A DNA stretch of 20,655 nucleotides, taken from an uncultured Gemmatimonadota bacterium. Lineage in GTDB: Bacteria > Gemmatimonadota > Gemmatimonadetes > Longimicrobiales > Gaopeijiaceae. The notes below the pieces were generated by a model that was given only the letters and a program-made list of their open reading frames with translations, searched no databases and was not told the origin of the DNA. Position numbers and translations under genes: made by a program. The DNA is taken from positions 1-20,655 of the forward strand of contig CALHIO010000342.1 of NCBI GenBank assembly GCA_938030915.1, in the 5' to 3' direction. Shown piece by piece: positions 13,701-20,655 of the stretch (positions are counted from its first letter, which is position 1; each line of letters begins with the position of its first letter).

Positions 13701-15479
13701 ATGAAGACAATCCTTCTCGCGACCAGCGGGCTGGCGCTCGGCGTCCTGCTGACTGTGCCCACGCCCGCCGATGCTCAGCAGCAGCGTGATCCGCGGTCGA
13801 TGGGCGGTGGCGACTGTGCCGGCAACGTCTACAACTGCATGGATACGCCCAATCCGCTGCCTACACCGAACACGGTGTGGATCGAGGAAATGACGTGGAT
13901 GGATGTCCGCGACGCCCTCGAGCGTGGGATGACGACGGCATTGATCACGACGGGCGGCGTCGAGCCGAACGGCCCGTTTCTGGCGACCGGAAAACACAAC
14001 TTCGTGCTTCGCGCGAACTGCGATGCGATCGCCCGAGAACTCGGGGATGCGTTGTGTGCCCCGGTGATCAAACTGGTCCCCGAGGGCAATCTGGAGCCGC
14101 CGACGGGCCACATGACGAGTCCGGGTACCATCTCGATGACCCAGCCGACCTTCGAGGCGATGCTGACGGATGTGGCGCACAGCCTGAAGATGCACGGCTT
14201 CCGGAACATCATCTTCTTCGGCGACAGCGGCGGAAACCAGACGGGCATGCGCAACGTCGAGGAAGCGCTGAACGGGATGTGGGACGATGTGGTCGTGGCC
14301 CATGTGCGTGAGTACTACGACTACGGGGCAGTCGATGCCTACATGTCCGCGCGTGGCTTCCCGAGCGGTGAAGGAGATGGCCTGCACGACGACCCGATCA
14401 TCTCGCTCAACATGTTCGCCGACGATCCGTTCTCGATCCGGTACGACGAACGGGTCGAGGCTGGACTCACGATGATCAACGGTGTCTCCCTGGAGGACCG
14501 TGTGCAGAACGTCGAGTGGGCTCGCGACATCGTGGACTTCCGCGCGGACTGGACCGCCGGCTACATCCGGGACGCGATCGCCATGGGTGGAACGATGCCG
14601 ATGCCGCCGCGGGCTCAGAATCAGCGCAGGCAAGGGCCTCCCTCGGGCTTTCAGCGTCCCGAGCCGGATCCGCGAGACATGGGTGGCGGCCGTTGCGCCG
14701 ACAATGAGTGGAATTGTGCGGACACACCGAATCCGCTTCCGCCGACGAAGACGCTCTGGATCGAAGAGATGACGTGGATGGACGTCCGCGATGCCCTTCA
14801 GGCGGGGAAGACGACGGCGATCATCTCGACGGGGGGCGTGGAGCCGAACGGCCCATGGCTCGTGACAGGCAAGCACAACTACGTGCTTCGTGAGAACTGC
14901 CCGCGCATCGCGACGTATTTGGGTAATGCGCTGTGCGCACCGGTGCTGGAACTCGTGCCGGAGGGCGGAATCGAGCCTCAGACGGGTCACATGACGAGCC
15001 CGGGCACCATCAGCCTGCGCCAGGAGACGTTCGAGGCCGTGCTGACAGATATGGCCGAGAGCCTGCACCAGCATGGCTTCGAGAACATCGTCTTCATCGG
15101 AGATTCGGGTGGAAACCAGCGCGGCATGCAGAATGTTGCCGAGGCGCTCACGCAGAAGTGGGGCGGTAGTGCCCGTGCCCATTTCATTGGAGAGTACTAC
15201 CGCGCTCCGCAGGGGTCGCGGAACGTGCTTCGGGAGTTGGGCGTGACGAGAGAAGGCATGCCGAGTGACAACATCCACGACTCTCCGGGCATCACGCTCA
15301 ACATGATGCTGGATGACATCGACTCTGTGCGGTGGGCGGAGCGTGTCGCCACCGGCCAGGCCACGATCAACGGCGTGGATATCAGCGATCTGACTCAGGC
15401 GCTCACATGGGCCGAGGAGATCGCGGATGCCCGCTCCGAGCGTACTGCGAACATCATCCGGGAGCGGATCGGACACTGA
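13701..15479 (+). CDS. Secreted tandem creatininase-family protein with two fused domains
   Basis: This 592-residue protein has a Sec signal peptide ending in ADAQ near residue 26. Two homologous creatininase/amidohydrolase-like domains follow, at about 29-295 and 323-592, joined by a Gln/Pro/Arg-rich linker. Each starts with DPR-x-MGGG-x-C and NPLP, then WIEEMTWMDVRDAL, then GGVEPNGP...TGKHN (88-100 and 381-393), TGHMTSPGTIS, and GDSGGNQ (174-180 and 467-473). In classical creatininase-family enzymes the metal-binding motifs read EQHGPH...GTD and NGHGGN; here the His of the first motif is Asn, the Asp is replaced by the KH pair, and the late His is Ser. Hydrolytic activity is therefore uncertain, or uses an altered metal site. 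ATG 13701 follows GGGAG by 6 bases. The Cys residues near each domain start may form disulfides. Confidence 0.85.
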   Translation: MKTILLATSGLALGVLLTVPTPADAQQQRDPRSMGGGDCAGNVYNCMDTPNPLPTPNTVWIEEMTWMDVRDALERGMTTALITTGGVEPNGPFLATGKHNFVLRANCDAIARELGDALCAPVIKLVPEGNLEPPTGHMTSPGTISMTQPTFEAMLTDVAHSLKMHGFRNIIFFGDSGGNQTGMRNVEEALNGMWDDVVVAHVREYYDYGAVDAYMSARGFPSGEGDGLHDDPIISLNMFADDPFSIRYDERVEAGLTMINGVSLEDRVQNVEWARDIVDFRADWTAGYIRDAIAMGGTMPMPPRAQNQRRQGPPSGFQRPEPDPRDMGGGRCADNEWNCADTPNPLPPTKTLWIEEMTWMDVRDALQAGKTTAIISTGGVEPNGPWLVTGKHNYVLRENCPRIATYLGNALCAPVLELVPEGGIEPQTGHMTSPGTISLRQETFEAVLTDMAESLHQHGFENIVFIGDSGGNQRGMQNVAEALTQKWGGSARAHFIGEYYRAPQGSRNVLRELGVTREGMPSDNIHDSPGITLNMMLDDIDSVRWAERVATGQATINGVDISDLTQALTWAEEIADARSERTANIIRERIGH

Positions 15480-15504
15480 TTCCGGGGCAGGCGTGGAGGG
15501 CCCG

Positions 15505-16755
15505 GTGAGCGGGAGACCTCAACCGCTGGACATGGACTTCGTCCGCGGTCGGTTTCCTGCGCTCGCTGGGCCCTTCGTGTATTTCGACAACGGGGGTGGA
15601 TCGCAGATTCTGCAGCCTGTGCTGGATCGAATGAACGACCATCTGGTCCGACACAACGTCCAGCTCGGAGCGAGCTATCCCCTTTCGGTCGCAGCGGGGG
15701 ACGCGCTCGTGGACGCCCAGCGCGGGGTCGCCACCCTGATCAACGCAGCCGATCCGGACGAGGTCGTCATGGGATCGTCCACGACGGCGCTGCTTCGCAT
15801 GATTGCGGCGAGCGTAGGCCAAACGCTCGAGCCGGGGGACGAGATCATCGTGACCTCGGGGGACCACGAAGCGAACATCGGACCATGGCTCGAACTCGAG
15901 CGTGTCGGGGCACGGATCCGCTGGTGGCATGCTGATCCGGATTCGGGTGAGCTGGAGCGGGCCGGGCTGGAGCCCCTCCTGGGCGACCGGACGCGACTCG
16001 TCGCGATGACCCACACCTCGAACATCCTCGGCAGCATCAATCCGGTCTCCGAGATCGCCGGGCTGGTTCACCGAGTCGGGGCCATACTCTGTGTCGACGG
16101 GGTCGGCTTCGCACCCCATCGAGCGGTCGACGTCCGGGCGTTCGGCGCGGACCTCTACGTGTTCAGCTTCTACAAGACGTTCGGTCCGCATCACGCGGTC
16201 CTGTGGGGACGACGAGACCTGTTGCGTGAGCTCCCCGGCCATGGCTTCGGCTTCGTCTCCGAGGACGACGTTCCGTACAAATTCCAGCCGGGAAACGCGA
16301 ACTACGAGCTGAGCGTCTCCGTGCTGGGCATTCTCGATTACCTGGCCGAGCTGGGCATGACAGAGGATACGTCGCCACGAGGCTCCGCCGTACCGCGCGC
16401 GGCGGTTCAATCCGCGTTCGACAGGATCGCACTTCACGAAGAGGAGCTGATCCGTCCTCTCATGGCGCTGCTGGCCGGGCGCGACGGCGTGCGGATCGTC
16501 GGACGTCCCGAGGCCGATCGGGGGGCGCGCGTGTCGATCGTCTCCTTCGTCTCGTCGCGTCGTTCGAGCCGGGAGATCGTGACGGCGGTCGATGCCCATG
16601 GTATCGGTATCCGGCATGGGCATTTCTACTCCGCGCGCCTCATCGATCAACTGGGGATCGACGGGGGAGACGGTGTCGTGCGGGTGAGCATGGTACACTA
16701 CAATTCGCCCGCTGAGGTCGACCGCCTGATCGATGCGCTCGACCCCCTGATCTGA
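15505..16755 (+). CDS. Cysteine desulfurase-like class V aminotransferase (VC1184/TIGR01976 type)
   Basis: This 416-residue cytoplasmic PLP enzyme, with no signal peptide, belongs to the class V aminotransferase/cysteine desulfurase-like group. Motifs: RGRFPALAGPFVYFDNGGGSQ near the N-terminus, SSTTALLRM for PLP phosphate contacts, GDHEANIGPW, CVDGVGFAPH with Asp198, and VFSFYKTFGPHH with Lys224 as the Schiff-base lysine. The HGHFYSARLI and VRVSMVHYNS segments near the end are typical of this subfamily. The function of these proteins is not well established; selenocysteine lyase or cysteine desulfurase labels are common but unproven. Start GTG 15505 has GGAGG about 5 bases upstream; ATG 15532 is the alternative. 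The gene begins 25 bases after the creatininase-like gene and ends 17 bases before manA, so all may share a transcript. Confidence 0.87.
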   Translation: MSGRPQPLDMDFVRGRFPALAGPFVYFDNGGGSQILQPVLDRMNDHLVRHNVQLGASYPLSVAAGDALVDAQRGVATLINAADPDEVVMGSSTTALLRMIAASVGQTLEPGDEIIVTSGDHEANIGPWLELERVGARIRWWHADPDSGELERAGLEPLLGDRTRLVAMTHTSNILGSINPVSEIAGLVHRVGAILCVDGVGFAPHRAVDVRAFGADLYVFSFYKTFGPHHAVLWGRRDLLRELPGHGFGFVSEDDVPYKFQPGNANYELSVSVLGILDYLAELGMTEDTSPRGSAVPRAAVQSAFDRIALHEEELIRPLMALLAGRDGVRIVGRPEADRGARVSIVSFVSSRRSSREIVTAVDAHGIGIRHGHFYSARLIDQLGIDGGDGVVRVSMVHYNSPAEVDRLIDALDPLI

Positions 16756-16772
16756 ACCACGCAGGACCCTCC

Positions 16773-17795
16773 GTGCCTCTGTACCCGCTGCTGCTCGCGC
16801 CCATCTACAAGGAAAAGGTCTGGGGCGGCCGAACCCTCGAACGGTTCGGTCGCGCACTTCCGGGCGGGCCGGAGACGCCGATCGGAGAGTCCTGGGAGTT
16901 GGCCGATCTGGCTGCGACGAGCCCGTCGGGTGGAGGGGGCGAGGCCGCCTACTCCGTCATCCGGAACGGTCCGCTCATGAAGCGTACGATCGGGGAGGTG
17001 ATCCGGGACTTCGGTCCGGTCGTGACGGGTTCGATGACGCTGGCGCCCGACGGCTCGTTCCCGCTCCTCTTCAAGTATCTGGACGCCCGGGAAAATCTCT
17101 CGGTGCAGGTCCACCCGTCCGAGGCCTACGCGGCGGACCACCCGGACGCACACCTCAAGTCGGAGGCGTGGTACGTCGTGGCCGCCGATCCGGGAGCGAC
17201 GATCTACAGAGGCGTTGTCGAGGGCACGGATCCCGATCGGTTCCGTGCGGCGATCGAGGATGGATCGGTTGCTGATCTCCTGAACCGGGAGCCGGCAGAG
17301 GCTGGCCAGTGCATCTATCTCCCGAGCGGCACCGTGCATGCGCTCGGGGCCGGTGTCCTCGTGGCTGAAGTCCAGACCGCCTCGGACACCACCTTCCGCG
17401 TCTTCGACTGGGGACGCACGGATCGTGAGCTCCATGTCGACCAGGCGATGGCATGTATCGAGTTCGCGCCGGTCGCGGAGGAGGCCGCTACCCCCGGTGA
17501 GGCCGCGGCCGACGGCGACTGGGTCACGCGCCCTCTGGTTGCGTGCGAACACTTCCGGATGTCCGAGTGGAACGCGCTCTCGGAGTCCATGCACACGTTC
17601 GCGTCCGATGAGCTATCCGTGCTTATGATCATCCGAGGATCGGCCACTCTCTCGTGGGGAGAAGAGACGCGTCGAACACTGTCCGTAACGGCGGGGGATA
17701 CCGTCCTGCTCCCGGCCGGGCTGGCGTCCGTGGACGTCGGAGCGGAGGAGGACCTGACCCTGCTGGAAGTGACGCCACCGAGGAATGATCGATGA
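16773..17795 (+). CDS. manA: Type I mannose-6-phosphate isomerase
   Basis: The enzyme interconverts mannose 6-phosphate and fructose 6-phosphate and feeds GDP-mannose and glycan synthesis. This 340-residue protein carries the zinc cupin motifs of type I phosphomannose isomerases: FPLLFKYLDARENLSVQVHP with Gln112 and His114, LKSEAW with Glu131, and YLPSGTVHALGAGVLVAEVQ with His189, followed by SDTTFRVFDWGR. These four residues are the expected zinc ligands by family analogy. The N-terminal YKEKVWGGRTLERFGRALP is also typical. The GTG start at 16773 has a weak AGGA upstream. Its stop codon overlaps the start of the next small gene (ATGA at 17792-17795), implying translational coupling. The length suits the short bacterial form of the family. 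Confidence 0.92.
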   Translation: MPLYPLLLAPIYKEKVWGGRTLERFGRALPGGPETPIGESWELADLAATSPSGGGGEAAYSVIRNGPLMKRTIGEVIRDFGPVVTGSMTLAPDGSFPLLFKYLDARENLSVQVHPSEAYAADHPDAHLKSEAWYVVAADPGATIYRGVVEGTDPDRFRAAIEDGSVADLLNREPAEAGQCIYLPSGTVHALGAGVLVAEVQTASDTTFRVFDWGRTDRELHVDQAMACIEFAPVAEEAATPGEAAADGDWVTRPLVACEHFRMSEWNALSESMHTFASDELSVLMIIRGSATLSWGEETRRTLSVTAGDTVLLPAGLASVDVGAEEDLTLLEVTPPRNDR

Positions 17796-18058
17796 CAAAG
17801 CGACAAGTCCCCGCGCCAACCGATGAAGAGCTGGACGTCTACATCCGGACCCGGTATGCCCTGCTCGGCGTGGACATTTCGGTGCTGCCCGAGTCCGATC
17901 CGGATGCCCCCATGGATCAGGAGCGGCTTCTTGCGAACGGACGTTCGATCCTCAGGCAGGACATCGTAGCGGCCGACTTCGAGATCGATCCTCAGTTCAA
18001 TCTTCCCGTGCCTCATCCTGCACCGTTCATCGCGTGGACCGACGAGGTGGAGCGATGA
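17792..18058 (+). CDS. 88-residue protein of unknown function, coupled to manA and a Tat amidase
   Basis: No family recognised. The protein is soluble and acidic, with no signal peptide or membrane segment. Residues 10-27 (PTDEELDVYIRTRYALLG) look helical, a second helix lies around 40-58, and the tail is Pro-rich with PVPHPAPF near residues 72-79. It starts inside the stop of manA (ATGA) and its own TGA overlaps the ATG of the amidase gene (ATGA at 18055-18058), so the three are probably translated together. Small helical partners of amidases (GatC, AtzG) are a known theme, and a partner or pre-export chaperone for the amidase would suit the context, but I see no clear GatC motif, so this is inference. 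Confidence 0.7.
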   Translation: MTKRQVPAPTDEELDVYIRTRYALLGVDISVLPESDPDAPMDQERLLANGRSILRQDIVAADFEIDPQFNLPVPHPAPFIAWTDEVER

Positions 18059-19602
18059 GGCCGCCACAGGACAGCGTGGTCTCACGCCGCTGGTTTCTCG
18101 ACCGGATGGCGTGGGTGACGACCGCTGCGGCAGGCGGTGCGGCCGTGCTGCCTGGAACGGCGTGGGGGCGGGAGACGACGCGCGAGTACCTGCGGGACAT
18201 GCCGGAACCGAGGCCACTTCAGGTGCTCGATGACCTCACCGAACTCACGCTGGCGGAGACCGTCTCCCTGGTACGTCGGGGCACGGTCACTCCCGAAGAG
18301 CTCGTTCGGGCACACGTCGCCCGGATCGAGCGGTACGATCATGCGTATCAGGCATACGCGGCCCGGCCGTCCCTCGATGCACTCCTGGAGACCGCCGGAA
18401 CGGAGCCCACGGACGGAGACCGTGCGGCGTTGCGAGGCGTGTGTCTCGCCCCGAAAGACAACGTCTACACGTCCGACCTGCTGACCGAAGGTGGTTCGCT
18501 CGTGTACGAGGGTTTTCAGCCCGACTACGACGCGACCGTCGTGGCGACCATGAGGGCCGCGGGTGGACTCGTCGTCGGGAAAGCGCAGATGGGGAACCTC
18601 GCGGGAGGTCGAGCTCAGGTGTACGGCACGACGACGCCCACGACCCGAAACGCATGGACTCCGGACGACGTGGAGTATTCTCCGGCAGGTTCGTCATCCG
18701 GCACCGGCACGGCGGTGGCAGCCCGAATGGCGGTCGCAGGCCTCGGGACCCAGACGGGGGGATCGGTCGTCGGACCCGGCAATGCGCAGGGACTCACCTG
18801 CATCAAGCCGACGTTCGGGCGGATCTCCCTTCACGGCGTGATTCCGCTGAGCTACACACGTGACCATATCGGACCCATGGCGCGGACTGCTCTCGACGCG
18901 GCTATCCTGCTTCAGGTTCTCGCCCATCCGGACCCGAACGATCCGAGAACCCTTGGTCTGCCTCCCGCACCGAACTACGTCCAGGCTGCGACCCCGTTCC
19001 CGGGTGATCGCCCCGCTGTCCGGTGGCCGACACGGATCGGGATCGCTCCGGGCTGGCTCGAGCCGGAGGACGAGCGCGTAGCCGAGCTTCGGCGGTCATT
19101 CGTGCGGGAGCTCGAGGCGATGGGCAACGTGCGCGTCGTGGGTGAGGTGACGCTACCGGAGCAGTGGGAAGAACTCACGTCTCCCCCTCTCGGCGGCTCG
19201 CACGGAGACCCGACAGCCTTTTTCATCGAGCCTCTTCGACGTGACGTCCGGCTCTTCGGAGACCGTCTTCCCCGCTTCCTGAACGGCATGCTCCAGAGCG
19301 CCGATACGTACGTGAAGGTGCAACAAGCGCGTATGCTGCTTCTGCATCGAATTCAGACCCAGCTGTTCAACCAGTGTGACGTCCTCCTCACGCAGGGCTC
19401 CGGGGCGTTCGACGGTACGGGTATGCCGGTGCTCTGCATGCCGATCGGCTTCGGCACCGAGCCGCGGACGGGCAAAACGGTGCCCCGAGGCGTCAATCTC
19501 GCCGCACCTCCGTTCGGCGAGGAACGCCTCTTTGCCGTGGCGGCCGCGTGGCAGGCCAGAACCGACCACCACACGGTTCGACCGGAGGATCCGGTCGGTT
19601 GA
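18055..19602 (+). CDS. Tat-exported amidase (amidase signature family)
   Basis: This 515-residue enzyme of the amidase signature family hydrolyses carboxamides with a Ser-cisSer-Lys triad. A twin-arginine signal is present: SRRWFLDR at residues 10-17, a hydrophobic Ala/Gly stretch, and probable cleavage near residue 38. Triad residues by family spacing: Lys134 in LAPKDNVYT, Ser213 in SPAGSSSGTG, and nucleophile Ser237 in GTQTGGSVVGPGN. The following KPTFGRISLHGVIPLSYTRDHIGPMART is the usual family continuation. The region around the cis-Ser reads GSSSGTG rather than GSSGGS, a mild departure. The ATG at 18055 overlaps the upstream stop; the frame is open slightly further to 18034. Substrate is unknown; periplasmic amide or peptide-amide use is likely. 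The next gene starts 4 bases after its stop. Confidence 0.9.
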   Translation: MRPPQDSVVSRRWFLDRMAWVTTAAAGGAAVLPGTAWGRETTREYLRDMPEPRPLQVLDDLTELTLAETVSLVRRGTVTPEELVRAHVARIERYDHAYQAYAARPSLDALLETAGTEPTDGDRAALRGVCLAPKDNVYTSDLLTEGGSLVYEGFQPDYDATVVATMRAAGGLVVGKAQMGNLAGGRAQVYGTTTPTTRNAWTPDDVEYSPAGSSSGTGTAVAARMAVAGLGTQTGGSVVGPGNAQGLTCIKPTFGRISLHGVIPLSYTRDHIGPMARTALDAAILLQVLAHPDPNDPRTLGLPPAPNYVQAATPFPGDRPAVRWPTRIGIAPGWLEPEDERVAELRRSFVRELEAMGNVRVVGEVTLPEQWEELTSPPLGGSHGDPTAFFIEPLRRDVRLFGDRLPRFLNGMLQSADTYVKVQQARMLLLHRIQTQLFNQCDVLLTQGSGAFDGTGMPVLCMPIGFGTEPRTGKTVPRGVNLAAPPFGEERLFAVAAAWQARTDHHTVRPEDPVG

Positions 19603-19606
19603 GCCA

Positions 19607-20655
19607 ATGATCTCGGTTTCGAATCTCGAAAAGGGGTTCGGTGATCGGACGCTCTTCTCGGGCGCGTCCTTTCAGCTGAATCCCGGCGAGCGCTACGGGC
19701 TGGTCGGTGCCAATGGGTCGGGCAAGACGACACTGCTCAATGTGCTCTCGGGCACGATGGATCCGACGGATGGCCAGGTCGCCATCCCGAAAACCCTTCG
19801 ACTCGGGGTCCTCAAGCAGGATCACTTCGCCTACGAGGACGAGGAGATCCTCGGTGTGGCGCTCATGGGCAACCCAGAGCTGTGGCATGCACTGGTCGAA
19901 AAGGAAGCGATTCTCGCCGCGGGGGAAGACGACTTCGATTACGAGCGATTCAGTGAGCTCGAGGAGACGGTGCAACGCCTCGACGGCTACTCGGCGGAAG
20001 CCCGCGCGGCGACGATTCTCGAAGGGTTGGGCCTTCCGACCGAGGTCCATCGAAAACCCCTTTCCACGTTGTCGGGTGGGTTCAAGCTCAGGGTGCTCCT
20101 CGCTCAGGTGCTCGCGTCCGCGCCGGACGTCCTGCTACTCGACGAACCGACCAACCACCTCGACATCATTTCGATCCGCTGGCTCGAGAAATTCCTGCAG
20201 GGCTTTTCCGGGCCGGTCGTGATCATCTCTCACGATCATCGCTTCCTGGACAACGTCTCGACGCAGATCCTCGACGTCGACTACGGAACGGTCACGCTCT
20301 ATCGCGGCAACTACACGGAGTTTCTCGCCGCGAAGGTCGCAGAGCGCGAACGGCGTGAGAAAGAGATCGCCAGCCGTGAAAAGGAGATCGCCCATCATCA
20401 GCAGTTCGTCGACCGCTTCCGGGCGAAGGCGAGCAAGGCGCGTCAGGCACAGAGCAAGCTGAGGTTCATCGAGAAGAAGGCGGCCGAGCTCGTCGTGTTG
20501 CCCGGCAGCTCCCGACGGTACCCGACGTTCCGCTTCGAGCCGCGCCGGCCGAGTGGAAAGGAGGTCCTCACGGTGAAGGGGATCCGGAAGGCGTTCGGGG
20601 ACAATGAAGTGCTGCACGGTGTGGATCTCGAGGTTCGACGAGGCGATCGGCTGGC
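19607..20655 (+). CDS. ABC-F family ATPase, YbiT-like, C-terminally cut by the window edge
   Basis: ABC-F proteins are soluble twin-ATPase translation factors that bind the ribosomal E site. About 349 codons are visible. The first ATP-binding cassette has Walker A GANGSGKTT (34-42), a signature STLSGGFKLRV, Walker B VLLLDEPTNHLD, and the His switch ISHDHRFLD. The charged helical linker that reaches toward the peptidyl-tRNA follows (from about residue 248; FVDRFRAKASKARQAQSKLR). The second cassette begins at VKGIRKAFGDNEVLHG and is cut. Features such as RYGL, RLGVLKQDHFAYEDEE and DGYSAEARA match E. coli YbiT as I recall it. No membrane segments occur. ATG 19607 lies 4 bases after the amidase stop with no strong ribosome binding site close by, so translation may depend on the upstream gene. 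Confidence 0.9.
   Translation, partial: MISVSNLEKGFGDRTLFSGASFQLNPGERYGLVGANGSGKTTLLNVLSGTMDPTDGQVAIPKTLRLGVLKQDHFAYEDEEILGVALMGNPELWHALVEKEAILAAGEDDFDYERFSELEETVQRLDGYSAEARAATILEGLGLPTEVHRKPLSTLSGGFKLRVLLAQVLASAPDVLLLDEPTNHLDIISIRWLEKFLQGFSGPVVIISHDHRFLDNVSTQILDVDYGTVTLYRGNYTEFLAAKVAERERREKEIASREKEIAHHQQFVDRFRAKASKARQAQSKLRFIEKKAAELVVLPGSSRRYPTFRFEPRRPSGKEVLTVKGIRKAFGDNEVLHGVDLEVRRGDRL

Noticed and set aside
12034..15476. Antisense open frames of 520 and 691 residues (12034-13596 and 13401-15476, minus strand).
   Set aside because: They mirror the second membrane/Sel1 gene and the double creatininase gene; the length and apparent internal repeat of the second only reflect the duplicated sense gene.
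1..20655. Search by eye for CRISPR arrays, tRNA or rRNA genes, transposases, integrases or phage genes.
   Set aside because: No evenly spaced repeats, tRNA-like arms, rRNA signature stretches or mobile-element proteins were seen.

Overview
The window is a GC-rich stretch of bacterial chromosome with tightly packed genes. It holds no rRNA, tRNA, CRISPR array, insertion sequence or phage gene that I can see. The protein mix points to a Gram-negative, probably aerobic heterotroph: many exported enzymes (Tat and Sec signals, lipoproteins), a giant BNR/VPS10-type beta-propeller protein, a secreted creatininase-family protein, a Tat-exported amidase and class V aminotransferases. I associate this repertoire with Gemmatimonadota (often marine or soil), but that is an inference from gene style; no marker gene is present.

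Layout. Positions 1-1275 are on the minus strand: an NTF2-like secreted protein, a TspO/MBR membrane protein, and the N-terminus of a probable sialidase-like lipoprotein that runs off the left edge. Positions 1506-7020 are on the plus strand: a four-TM protein, a Tat-exported class V aminotransferase, then a packed run of a TMEM163-like cation transporter, a small three-TM protein, a small Cys-containing exported protein, a YegS/DagK-like lipid kinase (three junctions overlap or abut), a YqgE/AlgH protein and an HExxH lipoprotein. Positions 7130-10282 hold one minus-strand gene for a 1050-residue secreted propeller protein, convergent with the previous run.

Positions 10434-13623 hold the most unusual part: two tandem paralogues, each an NqrB/RnfD-like polytopic membrane domain fused to a C-terminal cysteine-rich domain. 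That domain has four C-X7-C pairs in Sel1/Hcp-like repeats. The second copy appears to lack any ATG/GTG/TTG start at its homology-supported N-terminus. Then comes a 592-residue secreted protein made of two creatininase-like domains in tandem with altered metal-site motifs, followed by a cysteine-desulfurase-like class V aminotransferase.

Positions 16773-19602 form a translationally coupled trio joined by ATGA overlaps: a type I phosphomannose isomerase, an 88-residue protein of unknown function, and a Tat-exported amidase. A YbiT-like ABC-F ATPase starts 4 bases later and is cut by the right edge.

How they might work together. Exported amide/amine enzymes (amidase, creatininase-like, aminotransferase) and peptidase- or sialidase-like lipoproteins suggest periplasmic processing of scavenged organic matter. 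The tandem membrane/Sel1 pair may be a stand-alone membrane redox or transport module with a disulfide-stabilised periplasmic domain. These functional links are inference; no single pathway ties the window together.
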